From positions 1 through 44,016 of the forward strand of contig JAHHIL010000049.1 of NCBI GenBank assembly GCA_019358975.1: a DNA stretch of 44,016 nt, in the 5' to 3' direction. The position numbers and the translations under genes are program-made. This DNA comes from Trichocoleus desertorum ATA4-8-CV12 (GTDB lineage: Bacteria > Cyanobacteriota > Cyanobacteriia > FACHB-46). The notes beneath the pieces are model-generated. The model saw only the letters and a program-made list of their open reading frames with translations. It ran no database searches and had not been told where the DNA came from. Below, piece after piece: positions 7,764 to 15,689 of the stretch; position 1 is the first letter of the stretch; the number at the start of each line of letters is the position of its first letter.

Positions 7764-8863
7764 AGGCACTGTTCCTCAAGTCGAAGAGCGATGGCCCGAA
7801 AACAATTCAGTAATCGGTCAACATCCTCGTTTTGAATGTCTCCCATATTGGCAATCCGAAAAATGGAATTTTTCAACCCCCCTTGTCCGGCATAGATGAT
7901 GAAGTCTGCCCGCTTCAGGCTGTCATGAATTTCGGTATAGGAAAGATTAGGTAGGAGTTGGAAGGATGTTAACGAAATACTACAATCAGAATCAGGCAAG
8001 AGTAGATCGAAGCCCAGACTCTTTAACTCTCCGCGAATTCGTTGAGCAAGCATTCGATATCGTAGATGGCGGGTCTTCCAACCGCCCAGCTCCTCTAATT
8101 CTTTAAGGGCTTCTTGTAAAGCAAAGGCAACTTGTACTGCTTGCGTAAATGGTGAAAATCCTTGCTTTTGTTCCTGATAATAGCGATACAAATCAAGGTA
8201 TAAACTATTGGCTGCTGAAGTACGAGTCTCGAATACGGAGCGTTTTACTAAAACAAAAGCCAGACCAGGTACTCCATGCAAGCACTTATTAGCAGTTGAG
8301 GCACAGGCTTCCAGGTTCCAGTTGGCAAAGTCGATCGCTTCGGCACCAAAGCTAGAAACGGTATCAAGTAAGAGGGCAACTTCTCGCCGTTTACAAAGCT
8401 GCCCTAACTTAGCGATGTCATTTAACCGTCCGGTTGTTGTTTCATGATGCACCGCAACAACATGGGTAATGGCTGGATCGTGAATCAAGTAGTTCTCAAT
8501 CGTTGCCAAATCCATTGGCTTATGCCATTCGGATGTAACCGTTGCGATCGCCTTTCGGTGAGCAGCAATCATTGCTGCCATGCGTTCACCATAAACCCCA
8601 TTACACACAACTAAAGCCTTACCCTGTTGCGGAATCAGGGTTGAGAGCATGGCTTCTACGGCACAAGTTCCAGACCCTGTCAGCAACACAGCTTCATACT
8701 CTTGAATAGCCTCTGGATAAACCTGCACCAAACGACATTTGATGTCCAAGGTTAACTCCGCAAACTCCGGTTCTCGATGACACCAATCTCCTCGTAACAG
8801 AGCCTGACGCACACGGTCGCTCAGCGTCACAGGACCGGGATTCAATAAAATAGTTCGGTTCAT
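7760..8863 (-). CDS. phnW: 2-aminoethylphosphonate--pyruvate transaminase
   Basis: A PLP-dependent class V aminotransferase of 367 residues. It opens with LLNPGPVTLSDRVRQALLRG, the family start. It has LLTGSGTCAVEAMLS (phosphate cup), VAVHHETTTGRLNDI, LLLDTVSSFGAEAID with the PLP-contacting Asp, and the Schiff-base Lys in ASTANKCLHGVPG. It interconverts phosphonoacetaldehyde plus alanine and 2-aminoethylphosphonate plus pyruvate. Next to PEP mutase and phosphonopyruvate decarboxylase it must run in the biosynthetic direction. Its ATG overlaps the decarboxylase stop by four bases (ATGA), and its own stop overlaps the transporter start. Confidence 0.9.
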   Translation of the reverse strand: MNRTILLNPGPVTLSDRVRQALLRGDWCHREPEFAELTLDIKCRLVQVYPEAIQEYEAVLLTGSGTCAVEAMLSTLIPQQGKALVVCNGVYGERMAAMIAAHRKAIATVTSEWHKPMDLATIENYLIHDPAITHVVAVHHETTTGRLNDIAKLGQLCKRREVALLLDTVSSFGAEAIDFANWNLEACASTANKCLHGVPGLAFVLVKRSVFETRTSAANSLYLDLYRYYQEQKQGFSPFTQAVQVAFALQEALKELEELGGWKTRHLRYRMLAQRIRGELKSLGFDLLLPDSDCSISLTSFQLLPNLSYTEIHDSLKRADFIIYAGQGGLKNSIFRIANMGDIQNEDVDRLLNCFRAIALRLEEQCL

Positions 8864-10005
8864 GCAGATGCCTCCAAAAAGTGCCGGAGTCGTTGGGCAA
8901 CAAAGTCAGGTGTGATTTTGGGGCGCGGCAAATTCTCAGGTACACCAGGCTTTGTCTTGACATACAGGAATGTGAGTTGTTCGGCAGGCATTTCAATTGC
9001 TGCCTTTACCTGCTCTGGTGTTACGGCATACGCTACTTTGCCGTAACCACAGGCAGAGGCGATTGTACAAAAGTCAACTGAATGGGAAACGGTAGACTGC
9101 CCACCTGTGGATTCATGAATCTGGTTGTCCAAAAGAATGTGTAGTAGGTTTGTTGGACGTTCATACCCGATCGTTGCTAGGGCACCCAGTCTCATCAAAG
9201 CTGCACCATCCCCATCAATCGCAATGACTCGTCGTTGTGGTTGTGCTAGGGCAATTCCTAACGCCAGGCTGGAGATACACCCCATGGAGCCGACCATATA
9301 GAGTTGATTTGTGTGATCATCCAACGCATAAAGCTCTCGTCCACAAAAGCCGGTTGTTGCCAATAAAATGTCTTGTGATTGGCTTGCTGCCTGGATTGCT
9401 CTCAAGATGTCAGTTCGAGTCGCGATCGCCTGTGGTTTAAATGCTATTGAAGCAGGTATCACGGGCAAGGGTTTAACGGGTAACTGTGAGTTCAGGGCGC
9501 AGGTTTCTACTGAACCCTTCCGCATGATCAGTGCATAGGGGGTTTTTTGTTGAGTCATGTGATTGATTGCACGGTGTAATGCAGGTTCAATCTGCTCTGG
9601 TTCTGTAGGAAAGAACTCCCAGGGAATTTGCATTAATTCCAGTAATGGTGGAGTGATCGCCCCCATCAGTTGGTGTTGAGGTTCATCGGGTGCCCCGCCA
9701 GGTTCGCCTCGCCAGGTTGTAATGATCAGAATTGGAATTTTGAAAATCTGATTCAGGGACGTTAAGGGATTAACGGCATTCCCTAACCCAGAATTTTGGA
9801 ACATTACAACACTATGCTTTCCAGATAACTCCATTCCAGAAGCGATCGCCACTGCATCCCCTTCATTTGCTGCACCAACATACTGTAAGTCAGGCGAATC
9901 AATAACATAGTTGATGAATGGAGTGAGATAGGAGCAGGGTACGCCCGTGTAGAACTGAAAGCCATATCTTTTTGCAGCTTGAATAAACTGATTAGCGTTA
10001 ATCAT
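8860..10005 (-). CDS. aepY: Phosphonopyruvate decarboxylase
   Basis: A ThDP-dependent enzyme of 381 residues that decarboxylates phosphonopyruvate to phosphonoacetaldehyde, pulling the unfavourable PEP mutase reaction forward. N-terminal PYR-type domain: FYTGVPCSYLTPFINYV and AANEGDAVAIASGMELSG, with the Glu that activates ThDP. Linker: ITTWRGEPGGAPDEPQHQ, a sulfopyruvate/phosphonopyruvate decarboxylase hallmark. C-terminal PP domain: VIAIDGDGAALMRLGAL ending in HILLDN, the GDG-N ThDP/Mg motif, then ESTGGQSTVSHSVDF. The start ATG directly follows the TAA of the PEP mutase gene. Confidence 0.9.
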   Translation of the reverse strand: MINANQFIQAAKRYGFQFYTGVPCSYLTPFINYVIDSPDLQYVGAANEGDAVAIASGMELSGKHSVVMFQNSGLGNAVNPLTSLNQIFKIPILIITTWRGEPGGAPDEPQHQLMGAITPPLLELMQIPWEFFPTEPEQIEPALHRAINHMTQQKTPYALIMRKGSVETCALNSQLPVKPLPVIPASIAFKPQAIATRTDILRAIQAASQSQDILLATTGFCGRELYALDDHTNQLYMVGSMGCISSLALGIALAQPQRRVIAIDGDGAALMRLGALATIGYERPTNLLHILLDNQIHESTGGQSTVSHSVDFCTIASACGYGKVAYAVTPEQVKAAIEMPAEQLTFLYVKTKPGVPENLPRPKITPDFVAQRLRHFLEASA

Positions 10006-11637
10006 TTAGAAACTCCCTGCTTCAATCATGTCTCTAATCGCATCGACATTCAGCCAATGCCCCGTGACGTAAATAACGTGAATGGGATAACCGAGTTGGA
10101 TCAGTTCATTCAGGAGAGCCGTAACTCGCCCTTGCCGATAAAGTTCTTGGTCTTGCAAAAGAGAGTCTAACGCCGATTGAAGAACTTGCTTTCCTTCGTT
10201 AGAGACTTTGAGCAATCCTGTCCACATGCCGCAGATTTCATTTTTTGGCAAACTCCGATTGACCTGCTTTAAATAAACGGAGGCATAAAAAGCATGTTTT
10301 ACATTTGGGATTGAGCAATTGACGTAATTTTGACGAACCAGGGTGGGATCATTGCTTTTGTCAGCATCCACAACCACTGTAAAATCGTGACCTGAATCAA
10401 GCAGCATTTGCAGAATGTATTTCTTGTACATCACATCGCCGAAGCTGATTACCAATTCATCAGAGTGTTGCATTGCCGGCTTCATAGCCATTGCAAGAGA
10501 TACCAATTCTCCAGTGCAGTGGTAATCATCGTTGTCGATGTATTTTAGATTCGGTACATTAACTGATTCTTTTTTGTACCCTCGTACAACCGTGATATTT
10601 TTGATTCCAACTGCTTGGTAGGTATCCACGATCGACATTAGTAGCGGTTGTCCATGAACCTCTAACATGCATTTAGGTTTGTCTTCTGTGAGTTCCCCTA
10701 ACTGAACTCCTCGTGATGCTGCAAGAATGATAGATTGTACTTTTCGAGTCTCTTGCGGTAAGTAACGCTTTTCTGCCTCTAGTAAATCATCTGCTCCCTG
10801 TAATCTAAATACCTCAGACACGGGTGCAACCGATTCTTCCACATTCAGTAAATTTTCTTCCTCCTTGATCTGCTGCGCCACCTTCTGCATTCCAGTGACT
10901 GCTGCTCGAAGTAGATGATTCGCCCAGATGGCGATCGAAAACTGGTGATCCCGAAATATACCCGTTGGCGTGGCGTAGTATTTAGTTGGCACAATCACAA
11001 CCGGGCAGCGGTTTCCCCACTCTTTTTTAAAGGCTAAAATTTCATCGGGTATCCGCAGTGCGCTGTGAATCAGAATTCCGTCCGCTCCTACTGCATGGTA
11101 TGCTTCTGCCCGCTTTAAAGCTTCAGCTAAGCCCCAACCTGCAATAAAAGCTTCGATTCGAGCGATCAGAACAAAATCATCATCTGTTTGGGTATCTTTT
11201 GCAGCTTTAATTTTGCCGCAGAATTCATCAATATCTGCTAAAGGCTGCGCATCACCATTGATGAAACTATTGGTTTTCGGAAAGATTTTGTCCTCGATAC
11301 ACACTCCGGCAATGTGTCGTTGCTCAAGTTTTCGAATCAGGCGTTGCAAGTTATTGAAATTACCATATCCCGTATCTCCATCTAAAAGAATGGGGATTGA
11401 AGTTGCATCGGACATAAACTCAATGACTTCTAAAACTTGAGTCCAACTGGCTTCGTTATTATCACGGACCCCTAACTGGGCAGAAATACTCAAACCACTT
11501 GCCCAAATTCCCTTAAAGCCTGTTTCTTCAACAATCTTTGCACTGAGGCCATTATGAGCTTCCATCAAAAACTCTAGCTGTTGCGACTGGAGTAAATTTT
11601 TTAATTGGGTCGTCTTTCTCATGGTGGATACACGCAT
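10006..11637 (-). CDS. pepM: PEP mutase fused to a nucleotidyltransferase (CMP-phosphonate type)
   Basis: A 543-residue two-domain protein. Residues about 1-290 are phosphoenolpyruvate mutase: [54 protein letters not shown] and the lid motif [15 protein letters not shown], where EDKxFPKxNS is diagnostic for mutase over lyase. It rearranges PEP to phosphonopyruvate. Residues about 300-543 are a LicC/cytidylyltransferase-type domain: [20 protein letters not shown] (nucleotide loop and Lys), [20 protein letters not shown] and VISFGDVMY. Fusions and neighbours of this kind (PntC type) activate 2-aminoethylphosphonate with CTP to CMP-AEP. It is the first gene of the operon. A second ATG at 11622 ([11 protein letters not shown]) is equally plausible. 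Confidence 0.9.
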   Translation of the reverse strand: MRVSTMRKTTQLKNLLQSQQLEFLMEAHNGLSAKIVEETGFKGIWASGLSISAQLGVRDNNEASWTQVLEVIEFMSDATSIPILLDGDTGYGNFNNLQRLIRKLEQRHIAGVCIEDKIFPKTNSFINGDAQPLADIDEFCGKIKAAKDTQTDDDFVLIARIEAFIAGWGLAEALKRAEAYHAVGADGILIHSALRIPDEILAFKKEWGNRCPVVIVPTKYYATPTGIFRDHQFSIAIWANHLLRAAVTGMQKVAQQIKEEENLLNVEESVAPVSEVFRLQGADDLLEAEKRYLPQETRKVQSIILAASRGVQLGELTEDKPKCMLEVHGQPLLMSIVDTYQAVGIKNITVVRGYKKESVNVPNLKYIDNDDYHCTGELVSLAMAMKPAMQHSDELVISFGDVMYKKYILQMLLDSGHDFTVVVDADKSNDPTLVRQNYVNCSIPNVKHAFYASVYLKQVNRSLPKNEICGMWTGLLKVSNEGKQVLQSALDSLLQDQELYRQGRVTALLNELIQLGYPIHVIYVTGHWLNVDAIRDMIEAGSF

Positions 11638-11746
11638 TAAAACTAAATACTTAACTGCACCTTAATCTCCTTTCTCTCTTTTGAGAATTAGTAGATTACG
11701 GATACTTGAACTGAAAAATATAAAAAATCCAGTGTTCTCACTCATT
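11638..11746 (-). promoter_or_regulatory. Upstream region of the phosphonate operon
   Basis: This is the only non-coding stretch between the operon start and the mobile-element nest, so the promoter must be here or further upstream in remnant DNA. It is AT-rich (for example AAAAATATAAAAAATCC near 11715-11731). I cannot fix -35/-10 boxes or an operator. Confidence 0.3.
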
Positions 11747-11790
11747 TTGGGGTGATTGAAGTGGAGCTGCCATGAAGTGCAATTAGGCTG
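11747..11790 (+). repeat. 44-bp degenerate repeat, copy 2
   Basis: Partner of 3298-3341. It ends where the IS4-type remnant begins, so the element appears to have inserted at or beside this repeat. Confidence 0.5.
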
Positions 11791-11808
11791 CTGGGGGGAC
11801 AGAAGGGG

Positions 11809-12358
11809 TTACAAAGCAGAGCGAATCAGGGACATAGCCCGTTGACTTCGTTGGTAAAAGGGTCGCTTTCCAGGACGCAGTTGCAATAAGGCATCAACCA
11901 AATCCGCACAGGTGTCGGCAAAGTGGACCCAGCTGTAGGCATACAAACCTGTATAAAAATAGCTATGTCTAGGGCGGCTTCGCTGCAATTGGGAGGGACG
12001 AGCAATGTAATGGGCCACCCCGTGTTGACGCAGTTTTTGTCCCGCAAAGGTTGCGGCCCCATAGGCTAAAGTCAGAACTAAAAGCAAAGCGATTAAGCGA
12101 TTGCCTTTGAGCCCTGTTCCCTCCAGATGATAGCCTCCCCTTTTGCAATCTCTGAGCATCTGTACCCTTCGGGAAGGCTACGCCAACAATCCCTATGCGC
12201 TTGGCATAAGCCCGAGTTGCCGCTTGCAGGGATGATAAGTTGGTTAACAAGAACCAACCTTCTTTGGCAACTTTGCCTCGGTATTTGCCTCGCCAACAGG
12301 CTGCCACTTGAAAGCCACCGACTTGATGGGTTTTAGTCACATCTACCCCGCGAAAAAA
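11809..12358 (-). pseudogene. IS4-type transposase C-terminal remnant
   Basis: Two frames align to the last ~180 residues of the 5623-6765 transposase. The first reads FFRGVDVTKTHQVGG and WFLLTNLSSLQAATRAYAKR. The second reads MLRDCKRGGYHLEGT and continues to the end. They are separated by an inserted palindromic sequence at 12161-12186 that disrupts the Y-R-E-K catalytic motif (YAKRIGI | MLRDCK). The N-terminal and first two catalytic Asp regions are missing. Non-functional. Confidence 0.8.
12161..12186. repeat. Short palindromic dispersed repeat inside a transposase remnant
   Basis: TGTACCCTTCGGGAAGGCTA followed by CGCCAA interrupts the IS4-type transposase reading at the catalytic Glu region. 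It has the palindromic core CCTTCGGGAAGG and the GGCTACGCC element known from cyanobacterial small dispersed repeats. Confidence 0.65.
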
Positions 12359-12951
12359 GGTTGTGTTGCAAAAACTTGGCCTGCAAGTAGGATGGTGGGG
12401 CTGAATTTTCTCCGACCTAAATCGAATGGCATCTCCCAATCTCTTTAAGTGGCGGCACGTTCTTCCCGAAATTATCCTGTTGAATGTGCGGTGGTACTGC
12501 CGTTACGCCTTAAGTTATCGAGATTTGGAGGAGATGATGGCCGAGCGAGGGGTCAAGGTAGACCACTCCACCATCAATCGCTGGGTGCTGAAATACGCCC
12601 CAGAGTTAGATAAACGAGTTCGACCGCATTTGCAAGCGACGAACGATTCATGGCGGGTGGACGAAACTTACATCGAGATCCGAAGAGAGTGGAAGTATTT
12701 GTACCGAGCGGTCGATTCGGAAGGCAACCCATTAGACTTCCTGCTGAGCGCGAAACGCGATGGCAAAGCAGCGGCACGCTTTTTCTGTAAAGTGCTGAAA
12801 GCGCAGCACACTCAGACTCCACGAATAATCACCGTCGATAAGAATGCAGCTTATCCTGTGGCAATGGATGAATTGAAGGAAGCCCAAACGTTGAAAGCTG
12901 AGACCGAATTACGGCAGATCAAATATTTGAACAACATCATTGAGCAGGACC
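12359..12951 (+). mobile_element. IS6-type element, right end lost
   Basis: The left end GGTTGTGTTGCAAAAAC at 12359 is of the IS6/IS240 type. The transposase gene follows. Homology stops abruptly after NNIIEQD (about 12951), with unrelated sequence beyond, so the right third of the element is gone. Confidence 0.7.
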
Positions 12952-13064
12952 CAGCAATTCTCATTTTGGCGAAAAGCTGTTCAAGTCCTGGAAATATCGG
13001 TATTGTAATGACATCTGAGAGAGCCAAGAGAGCCAGAACCGTTGCAAGAACGGGGGTTGTTTGA
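12426..13064 (+). pseudogene. IS6-family transposase, C-terminally truncated
   Basis: Starts MASPNLFKWRHVLPEIILLN with the family's N-terminal FxxxHxxxEIIL pattern. An HTH region follows (YRDLEEMMAERGVKVDHSTI). The DDE core keeps the first Asp (WRVDETYIEI) and the second (IITVDKNAAYPVA). The Glu of NNIIEQD is present, but it is followed by an unrelated 37-residue tail instead of the usual HRFIKR segment. The basic C-terminus is therefore missing and activity is unlikely. Confidence 0.75.
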
Positions 13065-13185
13065 CACCATAGTCGGTTCCTTTCGCCAGCGACTGTCTTT
13101 GCTACCGGACAAACGCACTGGTAAGAATACCCGCTATGGGATGGAAGATGCAGCTTTAAGCGCGTTTAGCGTGTTCTTCACCCAA
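13042..13185 (+). pseudogene. Transposase N-terminal fragment
   Basis: LFDTIVGSFRQRLSLLPDKR followed by TGKNTRYGMEDAALSAFSVF is the N-terminus of a transposase type common in cyanobacteria (RLxxLPDxRTGKNTxY, then ALSAFSVFFTQ). At about 13185 the expected PSFL continuation is replaced in frame by the unrelated segment described next. The frame begins at a TTG. Confidence 0.6.
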
Positions 13186-13507
13186 GATCCATCTAGCGAT
13201 CGCCCCGCTCATGTTCGCGCCGGTTCCAGCCTCAGTTGGTTGGGCGATAAACTGGCCCTGATTCAAGATGATGCCAACTTTCTGGTGTTGATTGATCCGG
13301 AGAGCCTGACCGTTGAGGCCATCACCCTCGTGGCGGGAGAGGCAGGAGCGCGGCAGTTTGACGACTTGCGCGGCAATAAACGCTTCAAACTAGATTTAGA
13401 AGCCTGTACCACCGTTGCCACCCCAAAGGGCGACTTATTTCTGGCGTTTGGCTCTGGTTCGACGGCACAACGGGAGAAAATTTTAATCGTAGAGTCATCC
13501 AACCTGG
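13186..13507 (+). pseudogene. Internal fragment of an uncharacterised conserved protein
   Basis: In frame with the transposase fragment, residues read HVRAGSSLSWLGDKLALIQD, DANFLVLIDPE, GARQFDDLRGNKRFKLDLEA and DLFLAFGSGSTAQREKILIV. The QFDD-RGNKxxKxDLEA pattern with GSGST belongs to a conserved bacterial protein of unknown function, probably beta-propeller-like. The N-terminus is missing at 13185 and the 3' part is cut by the 3' end of the group II intron at about 13507. I am not sure of the family name. Confidence 0.5.
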
Positions 13508-13547
13508 TTGGGTCGAGGAGGACTATTAAGTCCTGCCCCTCCCATTT

Positions 13548-13582
13548 AGATCTGGACGTGCCCATTTCTGTGCATCCAGCTC
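13548..13582 (-). ncRNA. Group II intron domain V
   Basis: Read on the minus strand, the 35 bases start GAGCTGGATGC, have the GAAA tetraloop in the middle and end GCACGTCCAGATCT. This folds into the conserved domain V stem with its AGC-like catalytic triad region. It is followed by a domain VI stem (13508-13545; arms AGGACT/AGTCCT) that holds the branch-point A. Confidence 0.8.
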
Positions 13583-13590
13583 CCGATTTT

Positions 13591-15111
13591 CTAGGCTCTT
13601 GCCTTGCTTGTGCTTCCCATGTGGATGTAATCGTGGCAGCTCTTATGGATAACTACCAGGTTATTGTGTCTCCAGTTTGAGTGCTTTCCATCTACATGAT
13701 GTAAATGAATGCTTTCCTCGCTGATGAACTTGAGTCCACATGAGTTGCATTGATGGTTTTGCTTCTTGAGGGTTTTGGAGGTGCTGCCATCGTAGAGTTT
13801 ACTGCTACGTTTGCTCCAGTAGACAATGTCTCCGTCATAGGGGGATTTATTTCCTTTGACATTGGCATACCTCCATTCGGAGTAGGGAACCTTGGGGAAT
13901 GCCTTGTCCAACAATTCTTTGCTGGAATGGCGGTCTTGCTTAGCTTCCTGGTTGAATACCTGGTAAGTTCTGTACTGGATGTGATACAGAGAGTTTCGAG
14001 ACCCATCCATCTTGCAGTACTTATGGTAATTCCTCCATCCTCTGACCACGACGGCTAATTTTTCGGCTTTCACCGTGGCACCATAATTCCCATTGTTAAC
14101 GATGTGTTTTACCTTCTGACGAAACGCTCTGAAGTTGTCCTCTGAAGGAGTACTTCTAAACTTTCCGTTTTGCTGGACTTTGAAGTGCCAGCCAAGGAAG
14201 TCAAATCCATCTGTCGTAGCGGTTACTTTGGTTTTGCGTTCACTTACACTCATTCCCCGTGCTACTAGAAATGCGCTGACCTGTTCAAGAATTTTGGCTT
14301 CATCGTCTCCTGGTTTTAGGATAATCACCATGTCGTCCGCGTATCGGAGGCTGGGGTGAATCTCTTCAATACCGTTCAGAGCAATATTTGCGAGTAATGG
14401 GCTTGCCACTCCACCTTGTGGCGTCCCTTGGTCAGGAAATCCAATATTGGTTCCGGCTTTTAGGCAGCGAAAAATTCCGAGCTTTAAGCTTTTCGGTGCA
14501 ATGAGATTGTCCATGATTGCAGAGTGGCTAATCCGCTCAAAGCATCTTTCAATGTCGAGTTCGATGACTCGCTTGTTGATGCCATTGCAAGAGCTGTTGA
14601 GATTCAGAAATAGGATTTTTTGGGCATCGTGCGCCGAACGTCCTGTCCTGAACCCGTAGCTGCTGGCATGGAAGGTTGCTTCGTGAGCTGGTTCCAACGC
14701 ATATTTTGCTAGGCATTGCCAAGCTCTGTCTGCGATGGTGGGAATTTTGAGCATTCGGGTTGTGCCGTCCTTCTTGAGGATAGGGATTTCCCTAAGCTTT
14801 TGATGTTTCCAGTTGGTGGCGCTTGCTTCGAGCTGTTCGCTCAATTTTAGACGTGCCTCAATGCTGAGGGACGATTTTCCATCAACTCCAGCCGTCTTTT
14901 TACCCGCGTTGAGCTGTGTCACTTGTCGGATCGCTAATAGTCTAGCCGCTTGAGATTTGAGAATTAGTTTCTGCAATCCCCGCGCTTTCCGCTTGTTTCC
15001 AATGGTAATAGCTTTGTACAGGCGACATTGTAATCGGAATAGTATCTTTCGGAATTTCTTCCATTTGATGTTTTTCCACAGTTCACTAGCATTGCTGCTG
15101 TGTCTAACCAT
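13591..15111 (-). CDS. ltrA: Group II intron reverse transcriptase/maturase with HNH domain
   Basis: A 506-residue protein. The reverse-transcriptase domain has RMLKIPTIADRAWQCLAKYA, SSYGFRTGRSAHDAQ, IELDIERCFERISH, GTPQGGVASPLLANI and the catalytic RYADDMVIIL (YADD). Domain X/maturase follows (about residues 300-400, WRNYHKYCK). At the C-terminus is an HNH endonuclease: CNSCGLKF, then HLHHVDGKHSNWRHNNLVVI and HKSCHDYIH. It splices the intron RNA and drives retrohoming. All motifs are intact and the frame is uninterrupted, so the intron may be mobile. It belongs to the chloroplast-like class by its layout. Confidence 0.92.
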   Translation of the reverse strand: MVRHSSNASELWKNIKWKKFRKILFRLQCRLYKAITIGNKRKARGLQKLILKSQAARLLAIRQVTQLNAGKKTAGVDGKSSLSIEARLKLSEQLEASATNWKHQKLREIPILKKDGTTRMLKIPTIADRAWQCLAKYALEPAHEATFHASSYGFRTGRSAHDAQKILFLNLNSSCNGINKRVIELDIERCFERISHSAIMDNLIAPKSLKLGIFRCLKAGTNIGFPDQGTPQGGVASPLLANIALNGIEEIHPSLRYADDMVIILKPGDDEAKILEQVSAFLVARGMSVSERKTKVTATTDGFDFLGWHFKVQQNGKFRSTPSEDNFRAFRQKVKHIVNNGNYGATVKAEKLAVVVRGWRNYHKYCKMDGSRNSLYHIQYRTYQVFNQEAKQDRHSSKELLDKAFPKVPYSEWRYANVKGNKSPYDGDIVYWSKRSSKLYDGSTSKTLKKQNHQCNSCGLKFISEESIHLHHVDGKHSNWRHNNLVVIHKSCHDYIHMGSTSKARA

Positions 15112-15689
15112 GATTTACTTCGTGTTGTGTACGCTGAAAACCTTGAGGCAATTACGCCCCATCCTACCCGCTGTCAAGGGGTTCCGTACCTCGTCGTACC
15201 TACTATGGGGGTGACTCCCCACAGACCTTAACTGCGTTTTTATTCGTTCCCTCAGTTAGATTGTTCGTTCCTTTAGATGTAGCCAATTCAACCACTGGAT
15301 TCCCTGGACTCTTGCTGCTGTCTTTGACATACGCAGCGGGAATAAACTCCAATGAAGTCAGGCTTCTAAGCGTTGTTAGTGTTGTGACCTGCTTTTGACT
15401 AGGTTGCTTTTTTAGGCTCTATTTCATCATGGGAACTCCCCCTTAACGCCAGTGTTAGCTCACAACAGCTATCTGATTGCGTCCTGTTCCCAGCTTCACT
15501 CTCTAGAAACCGAGTCTAGTCGGTGTGGGCAGGTCGGGAGTCATTCATGAGTCTTGAAGGAAGGGCTTGCACCTTCATCAGACCGAGAGTTCAACGAGTC
15601 TTGGGAGACTTGGTTGGTTAGGCTATTGTTACGGACTGGCTACCGTGATTCCCCTAACAACGAATCGCACTTCAAATGCCAATCAGCGA

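Larger units (their letters stand above)
11788..12358 (-). mobile_element. Truncated IS4-type element
   Basis: Outer end at about 11788 (CTGCTGGGGGGACAGAAGG) resembles the 19-bp end of the element at 5517-6785 in a degenerate form. The inner side is cut at 12358, where the left end of an IS6-type element begins. Only the 3' part of the transposase gene is present. Confidence 0.7.
13507..15670 (-). mobile_element. Group II intron, full length
   Basis: On the minus strand the intron begins GTGCGATTCGTTG at 15670 (consensus GUGYG) and ends near GACCCAAC at 13507. It contains a maturase gene, a domain V hairpin and a domain VI hairpin in the right order, about 2.16 kb in all. The exons on either side (a conserved-protein fragment and an RTX gene, both plus strand) do not join into one gene. 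The insertion was therefore accompanied by a deletion, or the site was rearranged through another intron copy. Confidence 0.8.
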
